A DNA stretch of 64,000 nucleotides from Streptomyces mangrovi. GTDB lineage: Bacteria > Actinomycetota > Actinomycetes > Streptomycetales > Streptomycetaceae. The notes under the pieces were generated by a model. That model searched no databases. It saw only the letters and a list, made by a program, of their open reading frames with translations, and had not been told where the DNA came from. Below, in pieces: positions 25,025 to 33,649 of this stretch; the first letter of the stretch is position 1, and each line of letters starts with the position of its first letter. The stretch spans positions 62,001 through 126,000 of the forward strand of contig NZ_FOSG01000008.1 of assembly GCF_900114215.1 (NCBI RefSeq). The letters are read 5' to 3'. A program made the position numbers and the translations under genes.

Positions 25025-26521
25025 ATGACCGCACTCGACGACGAGCTCGACGGCCCCCCGGGCGGGGACCTCGGCACAGTGGCCCCCGTCACCCCCGTCC
25101 TCACCCCGGTGCCCACACCGGAGGCGGACGGCGGAGTGCTCGGCCGCACCTACCGGGCGCTGACCCTGGGCATCGTCTCCGTCGTCCTCCTCATCGCCTT
25201 CGAGGCGACGGCCGTCGGCACGGCCATGCCCGTCGCCGCCGACCGGCTCGACGGGGTGTCGCTGTACGCCTTCGCCTTCTCCGCGTACTTCACCACCAGC
25301 CTGCTGGGCATGGTCGCCGCCGGCCAGTGGTGCGACCGCAGCGGGCCGTCGGCGTCGCTGGCCGCCGGGATCGGGTCCTTCGCCGTCGGGCTGCTGCTGT
25401 CGGGCACGGCGGTGCAGATGTGGGTCTTCGTCCTCGGCCGCGCGGTGCAGGGCATCGGCGGCGGCCTGGTGATCGTCGCGCTGTACGTCACCGTCGGCCG
25501 TGCCTACCCCGAGCGGCTGCGGCCCACGGTGATGGCCGCCTTCGCGGCCTCCTGGGTGATCCCGGCCGTCGTCGGGCCGCTGATCGCCGGCACGGTCACC
25601 GAGCAGCTCGGCTGGCGCTGGGTGTTCCTGGGCATCCCCGCCCTGGTCGTCCTGCCCATCGCGGTCATGCTGCCGCCCCTGCGGCGGGCCGCCGCGGGGC
25701 CGCCGCCCGGCGGTGCGAGGCCGCCGGACCGCCGGCTGCTGCGGCTGGCGGTGGCGGTGTCGCTGGGGGCCGGACTGCTCCAGTACGCCGGCCAGGACCT
25801 GCGCTGGGTCTCCCTGGCCCCGGCCGTGGCCGGGGCGGCCCTGATGGTCCCGGCCGCGCTCGGACTGCTGCCGCGCGGCACGTTCCGCGCCGCGCGCGGG
25901 CTGCCGACGGTGGTGCTGATGCGCGGCATCGCGGCGGGATCGTTCATCGTGGCGGAGAGCTTCGTTCCGCTGATGCTGGTGAGCCAGCGCGGGCTGTCGG
26001 TGACGATGGCCGGCCTCTCCCTCGCGGCGGGCGGCGCGACCTGGGCACTGGGCTCGTTCCTCCAGTCCCGGCCCTTCGCCGAGGCGCACCGGGAGCGGCT
26101 GGTGCGGTACTGCATGGTGCTGGTGACGGCGGGGATCGCGGCCACGCCGCTGGTGCTGCTGGAGTCCGTGCCGGTGTGGACGGCGGCGATCGCGCAGGCG
26201 GTGGGCTGCTTCGGGATGGGCGTGGTGATCTCGTCCACGAGCGTGCTGCTGCTGAAGCTGTCGAAGCCGGAGGAGGCGGGCGCCAACTCCGCCGCCCTCC
26301 AGCTGAGCGACGGGCTGTCCAACATCGTGCTGCTCGCCGCCTGCGGCGCGCTCTTCGCGGGGCTGGGCGGCGGCGCGGTGTCGGTGGGGCACGGCGCGGG
26401 ACAGGCGGCGGGCGCCGCCTCGGCCTCCCATCCGGCGGCGTTCGTGGCGGTCTACCTCCCGGCGGCGGCGGTCGCCCTGGCGGGCGCCCTGGTGGCGGGG
26501 CGGCTGCGGGCGGGGAGGTGA
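25025..26521 (+). CDS. MFS transporter (DHA-type exporter)
   Basis: 498 aa from ATG 25025. A -10-like TACTCT ends 8 nt upstream, so the mRNA is probably leaderless; ATG 24983 is the alternative. The protein has a 40-residue Pro-rich cytoplasmic start, then about 12-14 membrane segments with family motifs: GQWCDRSGPSASL (motif A), VLGRAVQGIGGGLVIVALY (motif B), SWVIPAVVGPLIAGTV (motif C, antiporter). This suggests proton-coupled drug export. The middle loop (PPLRRAAAGPPPGGARPPDRR) separates the two halves. Substrate unknown. It precedes the Doc toxin pair by 42 bp but has its own promoter. Confidence 0.87.
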   Translation: MTALDDELDGPPGGDLGTVAPVTPVLTPVPTPEADGGVLGRTYRALTLGIVSVVLLIAFEATAVGTAMPVAADRLDGVSLYAFAFSAYFTTSLLGMVAAGQWCDRSGPSASLAAGIGSFAVGLLLSGTAVQMWVFVLGRAVQGIGGGLVIVALYVTVGRAYPERLRPTVMAAFAASWVIPAVVGPLIAGTVTEQLGWRWVFLGIPALVVLPIAVMLPPLRRAAAGPPPGGARPPDRRLLRLAVAVSLGAGLLQYAGQDLRWVSLAPAVAGAALMVPAALGLLPRGTFRAARGLPTVVLMRGIAAGSFIVAESFVPLMLVSQRGLSVTMAGLSLAAGGATWALGSFLQSRPFAEAHRERLVRYCMVLVTAGIAATPLVLLESVPVWTAAIAQAVGCFGMGVVISSTSVLLLKLSKPEEAGANSAALQLSDGLSNIVLLAACGALFAGLGGGAVSVGHGAGQAAGAASASHPAAFVAVYLPAAAVALAGALVAGRLRAGR

Positions 26522-26563
26522 AACCATGTGCGCGCGGCACCGTTCGACCCATAGCGTTGAGCC

Positions 26564-26704
26564 ATGAAGACGAACCGCGGCGCCGCAGGACGCCTTCGGA
26601 CTTCCGCCGAGCCGGGCGAGCGCGCCTCCCGCGAGAAGGCGGTGCGCGAGACGGCCGGCCGCGAGGCCGCCAGGTGGCGTGAGCTTCTGGAGCGGCTGAA
26701 GTGA
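26564..26704 (+). CDS. Small putative antitoxin partner of Doc
   Basis: 46 aa, ATG 26564, stop overlapping the next start (AAGTGAG). It is Arg/Glu-rich and predicted largely helical: ASREKAVRETAGREAARWRELLERLK. Position and coupling match an antitoxin for the downstream Fic/Doc protein, but it is shorter than Phd (about 73 aa) and lacks a visible AbrB/Phd DNA-binding fold, leaving only a toxin-wrapping helix. A TAGCGT -10-like box 7 nt before the ATG suggests a leaderless transcript. The function is inferred from context. Confidence 0.55.
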   Translation: MKTNRGAAGRLRTSAEPGERASREKAVRETAGREAARWRELLERLK

Positions 26705-27093
26705 GTTTCTTCCACCTCACCCCCGAAGAGGTCCTGACCGTCACCGAATACGCCTGCGACGACATGCGGGTGGCCGTGCGCGACGCTGGCCTGCTGGAAT
26801 CGGCGGCGCACCGTCCCGCGGCCTCGGCGTTCGGCGAGGAGGTGTACCCGGACGTGTTCGGCAAGGCCGGGGCCCTGCTCCAGGCGCTGGCGATCAACCA
26901 TCCGTTCGTCGACGGCAACAAGCGGACGGCGTGGCTGTCGTGCGTGACGTTCCTGTCGCTGAACGGCGAGCGGCTGCGTCCCGACATCGACGCCGCCGAG
27001 GAACTGGTGATCGCGGTGGCGACCGGGGAACTGGACGACGCCCGGCTGATCGGCGAGCGGCTGCGCCTGCTGCGGGACACCGCCGATCTGTGA
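26701..27093 (+). CDS. Doc-type Fic-domain toxin/kinase
   Basis: 130 aa, GTG 26701 overlapping the upstream stop. The Fic/Doc motif HPFVDGNKRTA lies at 67-77, with FHLTPEEVLTVTEYA at the N-terminus as in Doc proteins. Doc enzymes phosphorylate EF-Tu, whereas larger Fic proteins AMPylate; the length and the DGNKR variant (Doc usually DANKR) suggest a Doc-like toxin. Ends RLLRDTADL. Coupled expression with the 46-aa ORF suggests a type II toxin-antitoxin unit, possibly a domesticated one given its core location. Confidence 0.82.
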   Translation: MSFFHLTPEEVLTVTEYACDDMRVAVRDAGLLESAAHRPAASAFGEEVYPDVFGKAGALLQALAINHPFVDGNKRTAWLSCVTFLSLNGERLRPDIDAAEELVIAVATGELDDARLIGERLRLLRDTADL

Positions 27094-27200
27094 TGTGGAC
27101 CGCACCCCGGTCCGCTCCCCGGGATGTCACCCGGATGGCGGACCGGGCGCCCCGGTAGTCTGACGCGGTTGCCGATCGCCGACCCAGTTCAGCGGAGACC

Positions 27201-28991
27201 GTGACTACCACGACCACGTCCCACCACCTCTCGCCCGCGTTCCCCGGCCGCGCCCCCTGGGGCACGGCGGGCAAGCTGCGCGCCTGGCAGCAGGCCGCGA
27301 TGGACTCGTACCTCGAGAAGCAGCCGCGCGACTTCCTCGCCGTCGCGACCCCGGGCGCGGGAAAGACCACCTTCGCCCTCACCCTGGCCTCCTGGCTGCT
27401 GCACCACCACGTCGTGCAGCAGGTGACGGTCGTCGCGCCGACCGAGCACCTGAAGAAGCAGTGGGCCGAGGCGGCGGCGAGAGTGGGCATCAAACTGGAT
27501 CCCGAGTACAGCGCGGGCCCGCTGGGCCGGGAGTACCACGGGGTCGCGGTGACGTACGCCGGCGTCGGGGTGCGCCCGATGCTGCACCGCAACCGCTGCG
27601 AGCAGCGCAAGACGCTGGTCATCCTGGACGAGATCCACCACGCCGGCGACACCCGCTCCTGGGGCGAGGCGTGCTTCGAGGCGTTCGAGCCCGCCACCCG
27701 CCGCCTCGCCCTGACCGGTACGCCCTTCCGCTCGGACACCAATCCCATCCCGTTCGTCACCTATGCCGAGGACGGCGAGGGGATCCGCCGCTCGGTGGCC
27801 GACTACACCTACGGCTACGGCAAGGCGCTCGCCGACGGCGTCGTGCGCCCGGTGATCTTCCTGTCCTACAGCGGCAACATGCGCTGGCGCAGCAAGGCGG
27901 GCGACGAGCTGGAGGCCAGGCTCGGCGAGCCGATGACCAAGGACGCCGTCTCCCAGGCCTGGCGCACCGCGCTCGACCCGCGCGGCGACTGGATGCCCAG
28001 CGTGCTGCGCGCGGCCGACACCCGGCTGTCGGAGGTCCGCAAGGCGATCCCGGACGCGGGCGGGCTGGTGATCGCCGCCGACCAGGACTCGGCGCGCGCC
28101 TACGCCAAGCTGATCCGCGAGATCACCGGCAGCGCCGCGACCGTCGTGCTCTCCGACGACACGGGCGCGTCCAAGCGGATCGAGGAGTTCAGCGGATCCG
28201 AGGACCGATGGATGGTCGCGGTGCGCATGGTCTCCGAGGGCGTGGACGTCCCCCGCCTGGCGGTCGGGGTGTACGCCACGACCATCTCCACGCCGCTGTT
28301 CTTCGCCCAGGCCGTCGGCCGCTTCGTGCGTTCCCGGCGGCGCGGCGAGACCGCCTCGGTCTTCCTGCCGACCATCCCCATGCTGCTGGGCTTCGCGCAC
28401 GAGATGGAGGTCGAGCGCGACCACGTCCTGGACAAGCCCAGGAAGAGCGGGGAGGACGCTGACCCGTACGCGGAGGAGGCCGACCTCCTCAAGGAGGCCG
28501 AGCGGCAGCAGGACGAGGACACCGGCGAGCAGGACCAGCTGCCCTTCGAGGCGCTGGAGTCGGACGCGGTCTTCGACCGGGTGATGTACGACGGCGCCGA
28601 GTTCGGGATGCAGGCCCACCCCGGCAGCGAGGAGGAGCAGGACTACCTGGGCATCCCCGGGCTGCTGGAGCCGGACCAGGTGCAGATGCTGCTCCAGAAG
28701 CGGCAGGCGCGGCAGATCGCGCACAGCCGCCGCAAGCCGGACGCCGAGGCCGACCTGCTGGAGACGCCCGCCGAGAAGCGCCCGGTGGTCACGCACAAGG
28801 AGATGCTGGAGATGCGCCGGCAGCTCAACTCGCTGGTCGGCGCGTACTCCCACCAGAGCGGCAAGCCGCACGGCGTGGTCCACACCGAGCTGCGCCGGGT
28901 CTGCGGCGGGCCGCCCACCGCCGAGGCGACGGCCGGACAGCTCCAGCAGCGGATCGCCAAGGTGCGCGAGTGGGCCACCCGGATGCGGTGA
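27201..28991 (+). CDS. SSL2-like DEAD/DEAH-box helicase
   Basis: 596 aa, GTG 27201 with GCGGAGA RBS. Superfamily 2 motifs in order: LRAWQQAAMDSYL (Q-like), ATPGAGKTTFAL (Walker A), VVAPTEHLKKQW (Ia), VILDEIHHAGD (II, DEIH), ALTGTPFRSD (III), VRMVSEGVDVPRL (V), QAVGRFVRSRR (VI). The C-terminus (about 430-596) is acidic, then Lys/Arg-rich. It resembles the conserved streptomycete helicases annotated SSL2/type III restriction res-subunit-like, but no methylase or nuclease gene is adjacent. It likely acts in DNA repair or RNA remodelling; not determined. A perfect 18-bp terminator follows. Confidence 0.9.
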   Translation: MTTTTTSHHLSPAFPGRAPWGTAGKLRAWQQAAMDSYLEKQPRDFLAVATPGAGKTTFALTLASWLLHHHVVQQVTVVAPTEHLKKQWAEAAARVGIKLDPEYSAGPLGREYHGVAVTYAGVGVRPMLHRNRCEQRKTLVILDEIHHAGDTRSWGEACFEAFEPATRRLALTGTPFRSDTNPIPFVTYAEDGEGIRRSVADYTYGYGKALADGVVRPVIFLSYSGNMRWRSKAGDELEARLGEPMTKDAVSQAWRTALDPRGDWMPSVLRAADTRLSEVRKAIPDAGGLVIAADQDSARAYAKLIREITGSAATVVLSDDTGASKRIEEFSGSEDRWMVAVRMVSEGVDVPRLAVGVYATTISTPLFFAQAVGRFVRSRRRGETASVFLPTIPMLLGFAHEMEVERDHVLDKPRKSGEDADPYAEEADLLKEAERQQDEDTGEQDQLPFEALESDAVFDRVMYDGAEFGMQAHPGSEEEQDYLGIPGLLEPDQVQMLLQKRQARQIAHSRRKPDAEADLLETPAEKRPVVTHKEMLEMRRQLNSLVGAYSHQSGKPHGVVHTELRRVCGGPPTAEATAGQLQQRIAKVREWATRMR

Positions 28992-29028
28992 CGCGGGCGG
29001 GCCCGGGGACGGGGGACGAAGGGCAGGG

Positions 29029-29066
29029 GCGTGGAGGGCGCGGACCGCGGTCCGCGCCCTCCACGC
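29029..29066 (+). terminator. Strong hairpin terminator
   Basis: An 18-bp perfect stem (29029-29046 with 29049-29066) just after the helicase gene. Confidence 0.85.
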
Positions 29067-29126
29067 ATTCCGCACGCCCCGTACCGCCCGGTAGACGCCA
29101 TGAGCGCGGTTGTGTGCATCTGTGCG

Positions 29127-29202
29127 CTATGCGCATAGATGTGGGAGCGTACCCACGCCGGGGCCGGGCCGCTGTGACCTGCTGCTGTACGCAATGCGGA
29201 TA
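29127..29202. promoter_or_regulatory. Candidate IclR (HpdR-like) operators
   Basis: The perfect palindrome CTATGCGCATAG (29127-29138) and, 65 bp on, AATGCGGATAA contain the shared core ATGCGNATA (29129-29137 and 29194-29202). A third copy lies in the hppD promoter at 32883. They lie 230-300 bp before the IclR start; the rest of 28992-29430 shows no gene. Confidence 0.5.
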
Positions 29203-29430
29203 AACCGTGCCAGCCGCGCCCGGATTCTGGACAGAGTCTTCCGGACGGCGGACGGGATCGCTAGGTTTCCCGTCACGCACACGCCCCGTGGCAGCGCCGC
29301 CTCGGAGCGCAGCCGGTGCGGCCCGCCAAGCGACCGGCGGCTCGCCGGGAACAGCACGCGCGCCGCCGACGGGACCGGCGGCGCATCTCCCGGAACGGAG
29401 TCGTCGGCACACAACCGAGGAGGGGGCGTC

Positions 29431-30075
29431 GTGACCGCGGAGACATCTCAGACGCTCGACCGGGGACTGCGCGTCCTCAAACTGCTCGCCGACACCGACC
29501 ACGGCCTGACCGTCACCGAGCTCTCCAGCAAGCTCGGGGTCAACCGGACGGTCGTCTACCGACTGCTCGCCACACTGGAGCAGCACTCCCTGGTGCGCCG
29601 GGACCTGGGCGGCCGGGCCCGTGTCGGGCTCGGGGTGCTGCGGCTGGGGCGGCAGGTCCATCCGCTGGTGCGTGAGGCGGCCCTGCCCGCGCTGCGGGCG
29701 CTGGCCGAGGACGTGGGCGCCACCGCGCACCTGACGCTGGTCGACGGCAACGAGGCCCTGGCCGTCGCGGTCGTCGAGCCGACCTGGACCGACTACCACG
29801 TCGCCTACCGCACCGGTTTCCGCCACCCGCTCGACAAGGGCGCGGCGGGGCGCGCGATCCTCGCCGGGCGCCGCCCGGACCGGGACCTGGAGGACGGCTA
29901 CGTCCTCACCCGCGGCGAGCTGGAGGCCGGAGCCTGCGGCGCCGCCGCACCGCTGCTGGGGGTCAGCGGCATCGAGGGCAGCGTCGGCGTGGTGATGCTG
30001 TCGGAGTCGGTGCCGCAGAAGGTGGGGCCCCGTGTGGTGCAGGCGGCGCAGGAGGTCGCCGACTTCCTCCGTTAG
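29431..30075 (+). CDS. IclR-family regulator, HpdR-like
   Basis: 214 aa, GTG 29431 with GAGGAGGGGG RBS. N-terminal winged HTH: TLDRGLRVLKLLADTDHGLTVTELSSKLGVNRTVVYRLLATLEQHSLVRRD. The effector domain follows (AHLTLVDGNEALAVAVVEP, AYRTGFRHPLDKGAAGRAIL, VSGIEGSVGVVML), slightly shorter than the usual 250 aa. From memory, S. coelicolor HpdR, an IclR protein encoded a few genes from hppD, represses tyrosine degradation; this gene has the same position relative to hppD. Two ATGCGNATA motifs upstream suggest autoregulation. The orthology call rests on synteny and family. Confidence 0.85.
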   Translation: MTAETSQTLDRGLRVLKLLADTDHGLTVTELSSKLGVNRTVVYRLLATLEQHSLVRRDLGGRARVGLGVLRLGRQVHPLVREAALPALRALAEDVGATAHLTLVDGNEALAVAVVEPTWTDYHVAYRTGFRHPLDKGAAGRAILAGRRPDRDLEDGYVLTRGELEAGACGAAAPLLGVSGIEGSVGVVMLSESVPQKVGPRVVQAAQEVADFLR

Positions 30076-30112
30076 CGGCCGGCGGAGCCCGGCCGACGCG
30101 CGCGGGGCGGCG

Positions 30113-30127
30113 GTGAACTAGATTCAC
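30113..30127. promoter_or_regulatory. Inverted repeat over -10 of protease gene
   Basis: GTGAACTAGATTCAC has 5-bp inverted arms GTGAA/TTCAC and contains TAGATT, a -10 box 6 nt before the ATG at 30132. This suggests a leaderless mRNA with an operator on its promoter. Confidence 0.45.
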
Positions 30128-30131
30128 CCCC

Positions 30132-30932
30132 ATGCCGGCTCCGTCCTCCCGTACCCAGGCCCTCGCGATCTGCGGGACGCTCGTCGCGGCGCTGTTCGCG
30201 GTCGCCGCGTTTCTCCCGCTGCCGTTCTCGGTCGCCCAGCCCGGGATCACCGCGGACGTCCTGGGCGAGTACCGGGGCAGGCAGGTCATCACCGTCGACG
30301 GGGCCGGCGACCCCGGTGGCGGCGACCCCGGAGCGGACGAGTCGGAGGGGCGGCTGCTGGCGACCACCATCGCGGCGACGGCGCCGGACACGACCGTGCG
30401 GCTGGCCGACGTGGTGGACGCCTGGTTCGAAACCGACCGCGCGGTGATGCCGCGCGACTCGGTCTACCCGGTCGGCGACGACGCCGAGGAGATCGAGGAG
30501 CACACCACCGCCCAGATGGAGCAGTCGCAGGCGGAGGCGGTGACGGCCGCACTGCGCCAGCTGGGCAGGTCCGCCGACGAGGTCGAGGTGGAGCTGCGAC
30601 TCGCGGACGTCGGCGGCCCCAGCGCCGGGCTGGTGTTCGCACTCGGGGTCGTCGACGAGATCGACGACGGCGACCTCACCGGCGGCCGTACGATCGCCGG
30701 AACCGGCACCATCACCGCACGCGGCGAGGTCGGGCCGGTCGGCGGCGTCCCGCTCAAGACCCAGGCGGCGGCGCGCGACGGCGCCACCGTCTTCCTGGTC
30801 CCCGAGGCGGAGTGCGACGACGCGCGGACCGAACTCCCCGAGGGCCTGCGCCTGGTGCCCGTCACCACCCTGGAGGGCGCGCTGAACGCGCTGAGGGCGC
30901 TGCGGGACGGCGGCCACGTACCGGGCTGCTGA
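30132..30932 (+). CDS. Membrane-anchored Lon-type (S16) protease, YlbL-like without PDZ
   Basis: 266 aa, ATG 30132. One N-terminal membrane segment (10-32) puts the rest outside. Residues 35-145 match the N-terminal region of actinobacterial YlbL-type proteases (VMPRDSVYPVGDDAEEIEEHTTAQMEQSQAEAVTAALRQLG). The Lon catalytic domain follows directly: LADVGGPSAGLVFALG with nucleophile Ser164, TGTITARGEVGPVGGVPLKTQAAARDGA with Lys209. The PDZ domain that normally separates the two is absent, making the protein about 80-100 aa shorter than YlbL. It probably cleaves membrane or secreted proteins; the substrate is unknown. Confidence 0.83.
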   Translation: MPAPSSRTQALAICGTLVAALFAVAAFLPLPFSVAQPGITADVLGEYRGRQVITVDGAGDPGGGDPGADESEGRLLATTIAATAPDTTVRLADVVDAWFETDRAVMPRDSVYPVGDDAEEIEEHTTAQMEQSQAEAVTAALRQLGRSADEVEVELRLADVGGPSAGLVFALGVVDEIDDGDLTGGRTIAGTGTITARGEVGPVGGVPLKTQAAARDGATVFLVPEAECDDARTELPEGLRLVPVTTLEGALNALRALRDGGHVPGC

Positions 30933-31004
30933 GTCCTCCGGAAGCCGGCGGGCGCGGTGGGGGGCGGTTTGGCGGTGGGGGAGGGCGCTGCTTGGATACA
31001 GGCC

Positions 31005-31580
31005 ATGAGCCACCCGACGCCTCCGCCTCCCCACATACCGCCCCACACGCCCCCGCCCGACCTCCCCGGACAGCCCGGCCCCTCCGGGCCGTACGCCTAC
31101 GCGCCCCCGCCGTACGCCTACGCGCCGCCGCCGCTGCCGGGCCCGCCGCCGGAACTGGTGGCCCCGCTGGGCAGACGCTTCCTGGCGAAGCTGGTGGACG
31201 CACTGGTCATGGCGGCGATCGTGGCCGGGATCACCGTGCCGTGCGCCGTGCACCTGGAGACCGACCCCGAGGGCGTGACGGAGGGGCTGGCCATCACCGG
31301 CATCATCTTCTCGCTCCTCTTCGCCTTCCTCCTCTACGACCCCGCCCTCACCGCCACCGGCGGCACCGTGGGGAAGCGGCTGTGCGGGCTGAAGGTGGCG
31401 CGCGTCGAGACCGGCGAGCAGGTGGGTTTCGGGGCCGCGCTGGGGCGCCATCTGATGGCGGGGCTCATCAACAACGCGATGTGCGTGCCGCTCGCCTACC
31501 TGTGGTGCACCTGGGACAAGCCCTTCCACCAGGGGCTGCACGACAAGATCGTGCGCACCGTGGTGGTCCGCACCAGGTGA
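31005..31580 (+). CDS. RDD-family membrane protein
   Basis: 191 aa, ATG 31005 (no RBS; GGATACAG upstream may be a -10 box). After a Pro/Tyr-rich cytoplasmic N-terminus with the repeat YAYAPPPYAYAPPP, the RDD domain begins LGRRFLAKLVDALVMAAIVAG (the R-x-x-D signature), followed by LAITGIIFSLLFAFLLYDPAL, GGTVGKRLCGLKVARVETG and GLINNAMCVPLAYLWCTWDK. It has three to four transmembrane helices. RDD proteins have been linked to Na+/H+ transport and to anchoring, but the role here is unknown. It converges on hppD over a terminator. Confidence 0.83.
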   Translation: MSHPTPPPPHIPPHTPPPDLPGQPGPSGPYAYAPPPYAYAPPPLPGPPPELVAPLGRRFLAKLVDALVMAAIVAGITVPCAVHLETDPEGVTEGLAITGIIFSLLFAFLLYDPALTATGGTVGKRLCGLKVARVETGEQVGFGAALGRHLMAGLINNAMCVPLAYLWCTWDKPFHQGLHDKIVRTVVVRTR

Positions 31581-31621
31581 CGGGCCTGACGGCGGAGCGC
31601 GGTGCCGCGCCCGGAAACGGG

Positions 31622-31655
31622 CCGCGGCCCCGCCGTCGGGGAGGCGGGGCCGCGG
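31622..31655. terminator. Bidirectional hairpin terminator
   Basis: A 13-bp perfect stem CCGCGGCCCCGCC (31622-31634) with complement 31643-31655 between convergent RDD and hppD genes. Confidence 0.8.
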
Positions 31656-31698
31656 GGTGCGCGCGCTGTGCGCGGCACGGGGAGCGGGAGGCCGCGGC

Positions 31699-32891
<1,193 letters not shown>

Positions 32892-32900
32892 CTGAGCAAT

Positions 32901-32941
32901 CTGTACAGTGATTTCCCGGCCATGCCGGGCGATCTGTACAG
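32901..32941. promoter_or_regulatory. Phased palindromes, candidate Lrp (HpdA-like) operator
   Basis: Two identical palindromes CTGTACAG (32901-32908, 32934-32941) start 33 bp apart, about three helical turns, and flank CCCGGC-CAT-GCCGGG (32915-32929), centred almost exactly between them. Symmetry and phasing fit an oligomeric Lrp/AsnC regulator acting on both divergent promoters. Confidence 0.6.
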
Positions 32942-32964
32942 GATGACCATCAGGGAGGCAGATC

Positions 32965-33450
32965 ATGGGCATCGACGAGCTGGACGGCCGGCTGCTGGAG
33001 CTGCTCGCCGCCGAGCCGCGCATCGGCGTGCTGGAGGCCTCCCGCCGCCTGGGAGTGGCCCGGGGCACCGTGCAGGCGCGGCTGGACCGGCTGCAGGGCG
33101 GCGGGGTGATCCGAGGCTTCGGGCCCGACGTCGACCCCGCTGCCATCGGCTACCCGGTCACCGCCTTCGCCACGCTGGAGATCCGGCAGGGGCAGGGCCG
33201 CGACGTACGGGCGCATCTGGCGACCGTCCCCGAGGTGCTGGAACTGCACACCATCACCGGCCGCGGCGACATGCTCTGCCGTCTGGTGGCCCGCTCCAAC
33301 GCCGACCTCCAGCGGGTGATCGACAAGGTGGTCGGGTTCGAGGGCATCGTGCGGGCCTCCACGGCCATCGTCATGGAGAACCCGGTGCCGCTGCGGATCG
33401 TCCCGCTGGTGCGCCAGGCGGCCAGGGACGCCGGACGGCCCGCCTCCTGA
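32965..33450 (+). CDS. Lrp/AsnC-family regulator, HpdA-like
   Basis: 161 aa, ATG 32965 with AGGGAGG RBS. N-terminal HTH: IDELDGRLLELLAAEPRIGVLEASRRLGVARGTVQARLDRLQGGGVIRGF; C-terminal RAM ligand domain: VTAFATLEIRQG, VPEVLELHTITGRGDMLCRLVARSNADLQRVIDKVVGFEGIVRASTAIVM. Divergent from hppD with a symmetric operator-like element between them. In S. coelicolor the equivalent Lrp protein, HpdA, activates hppD (from memory). The ligand is probably tyrosine or 4-hydroxyphenylpyruvate, inferred from the neighbour. It is monocistronic. Confidence 0.9.
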   Translation: MGIDELDGRLLELLAAEPRIGVLEASRRLGVARGTVQARLDRLQGGGVIRGFGPDVDPAAIGYPVTAFATLEIRQGQGRDVRAHLATVPEVLELHTITGRGDMLCRLVARSNADLQRVIDKVVGFEGIVRASTAIVMENPVPLRIVPLVRQAARDAGRPAS

Positions 33451-33649
33451 CGCGCTGTCATGGATCCGGGGGTCCGCGGAGGAGACGACGGGGGGTTCGG
33501 TGTCGCTGGATGGGGGTGGGGTCGCCGATGGCCGGGGCGAGGGGTGTCCCGTCTCTGGTAGATGTGGAGCCAGCGCTCCCCGGCCCACGCCGCCGGACGG
33601 GGAGCGGCACACGCCACAGCGACGGCCGAGCAGATACGGGACCGGACAC

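Noticed and set aside
27201..28991. Helicase as part of a restriction or defence operon
   Set aside because: Flanked by a terminator and no methylase, nuclease or other defence partner; it looks monocistronic core.
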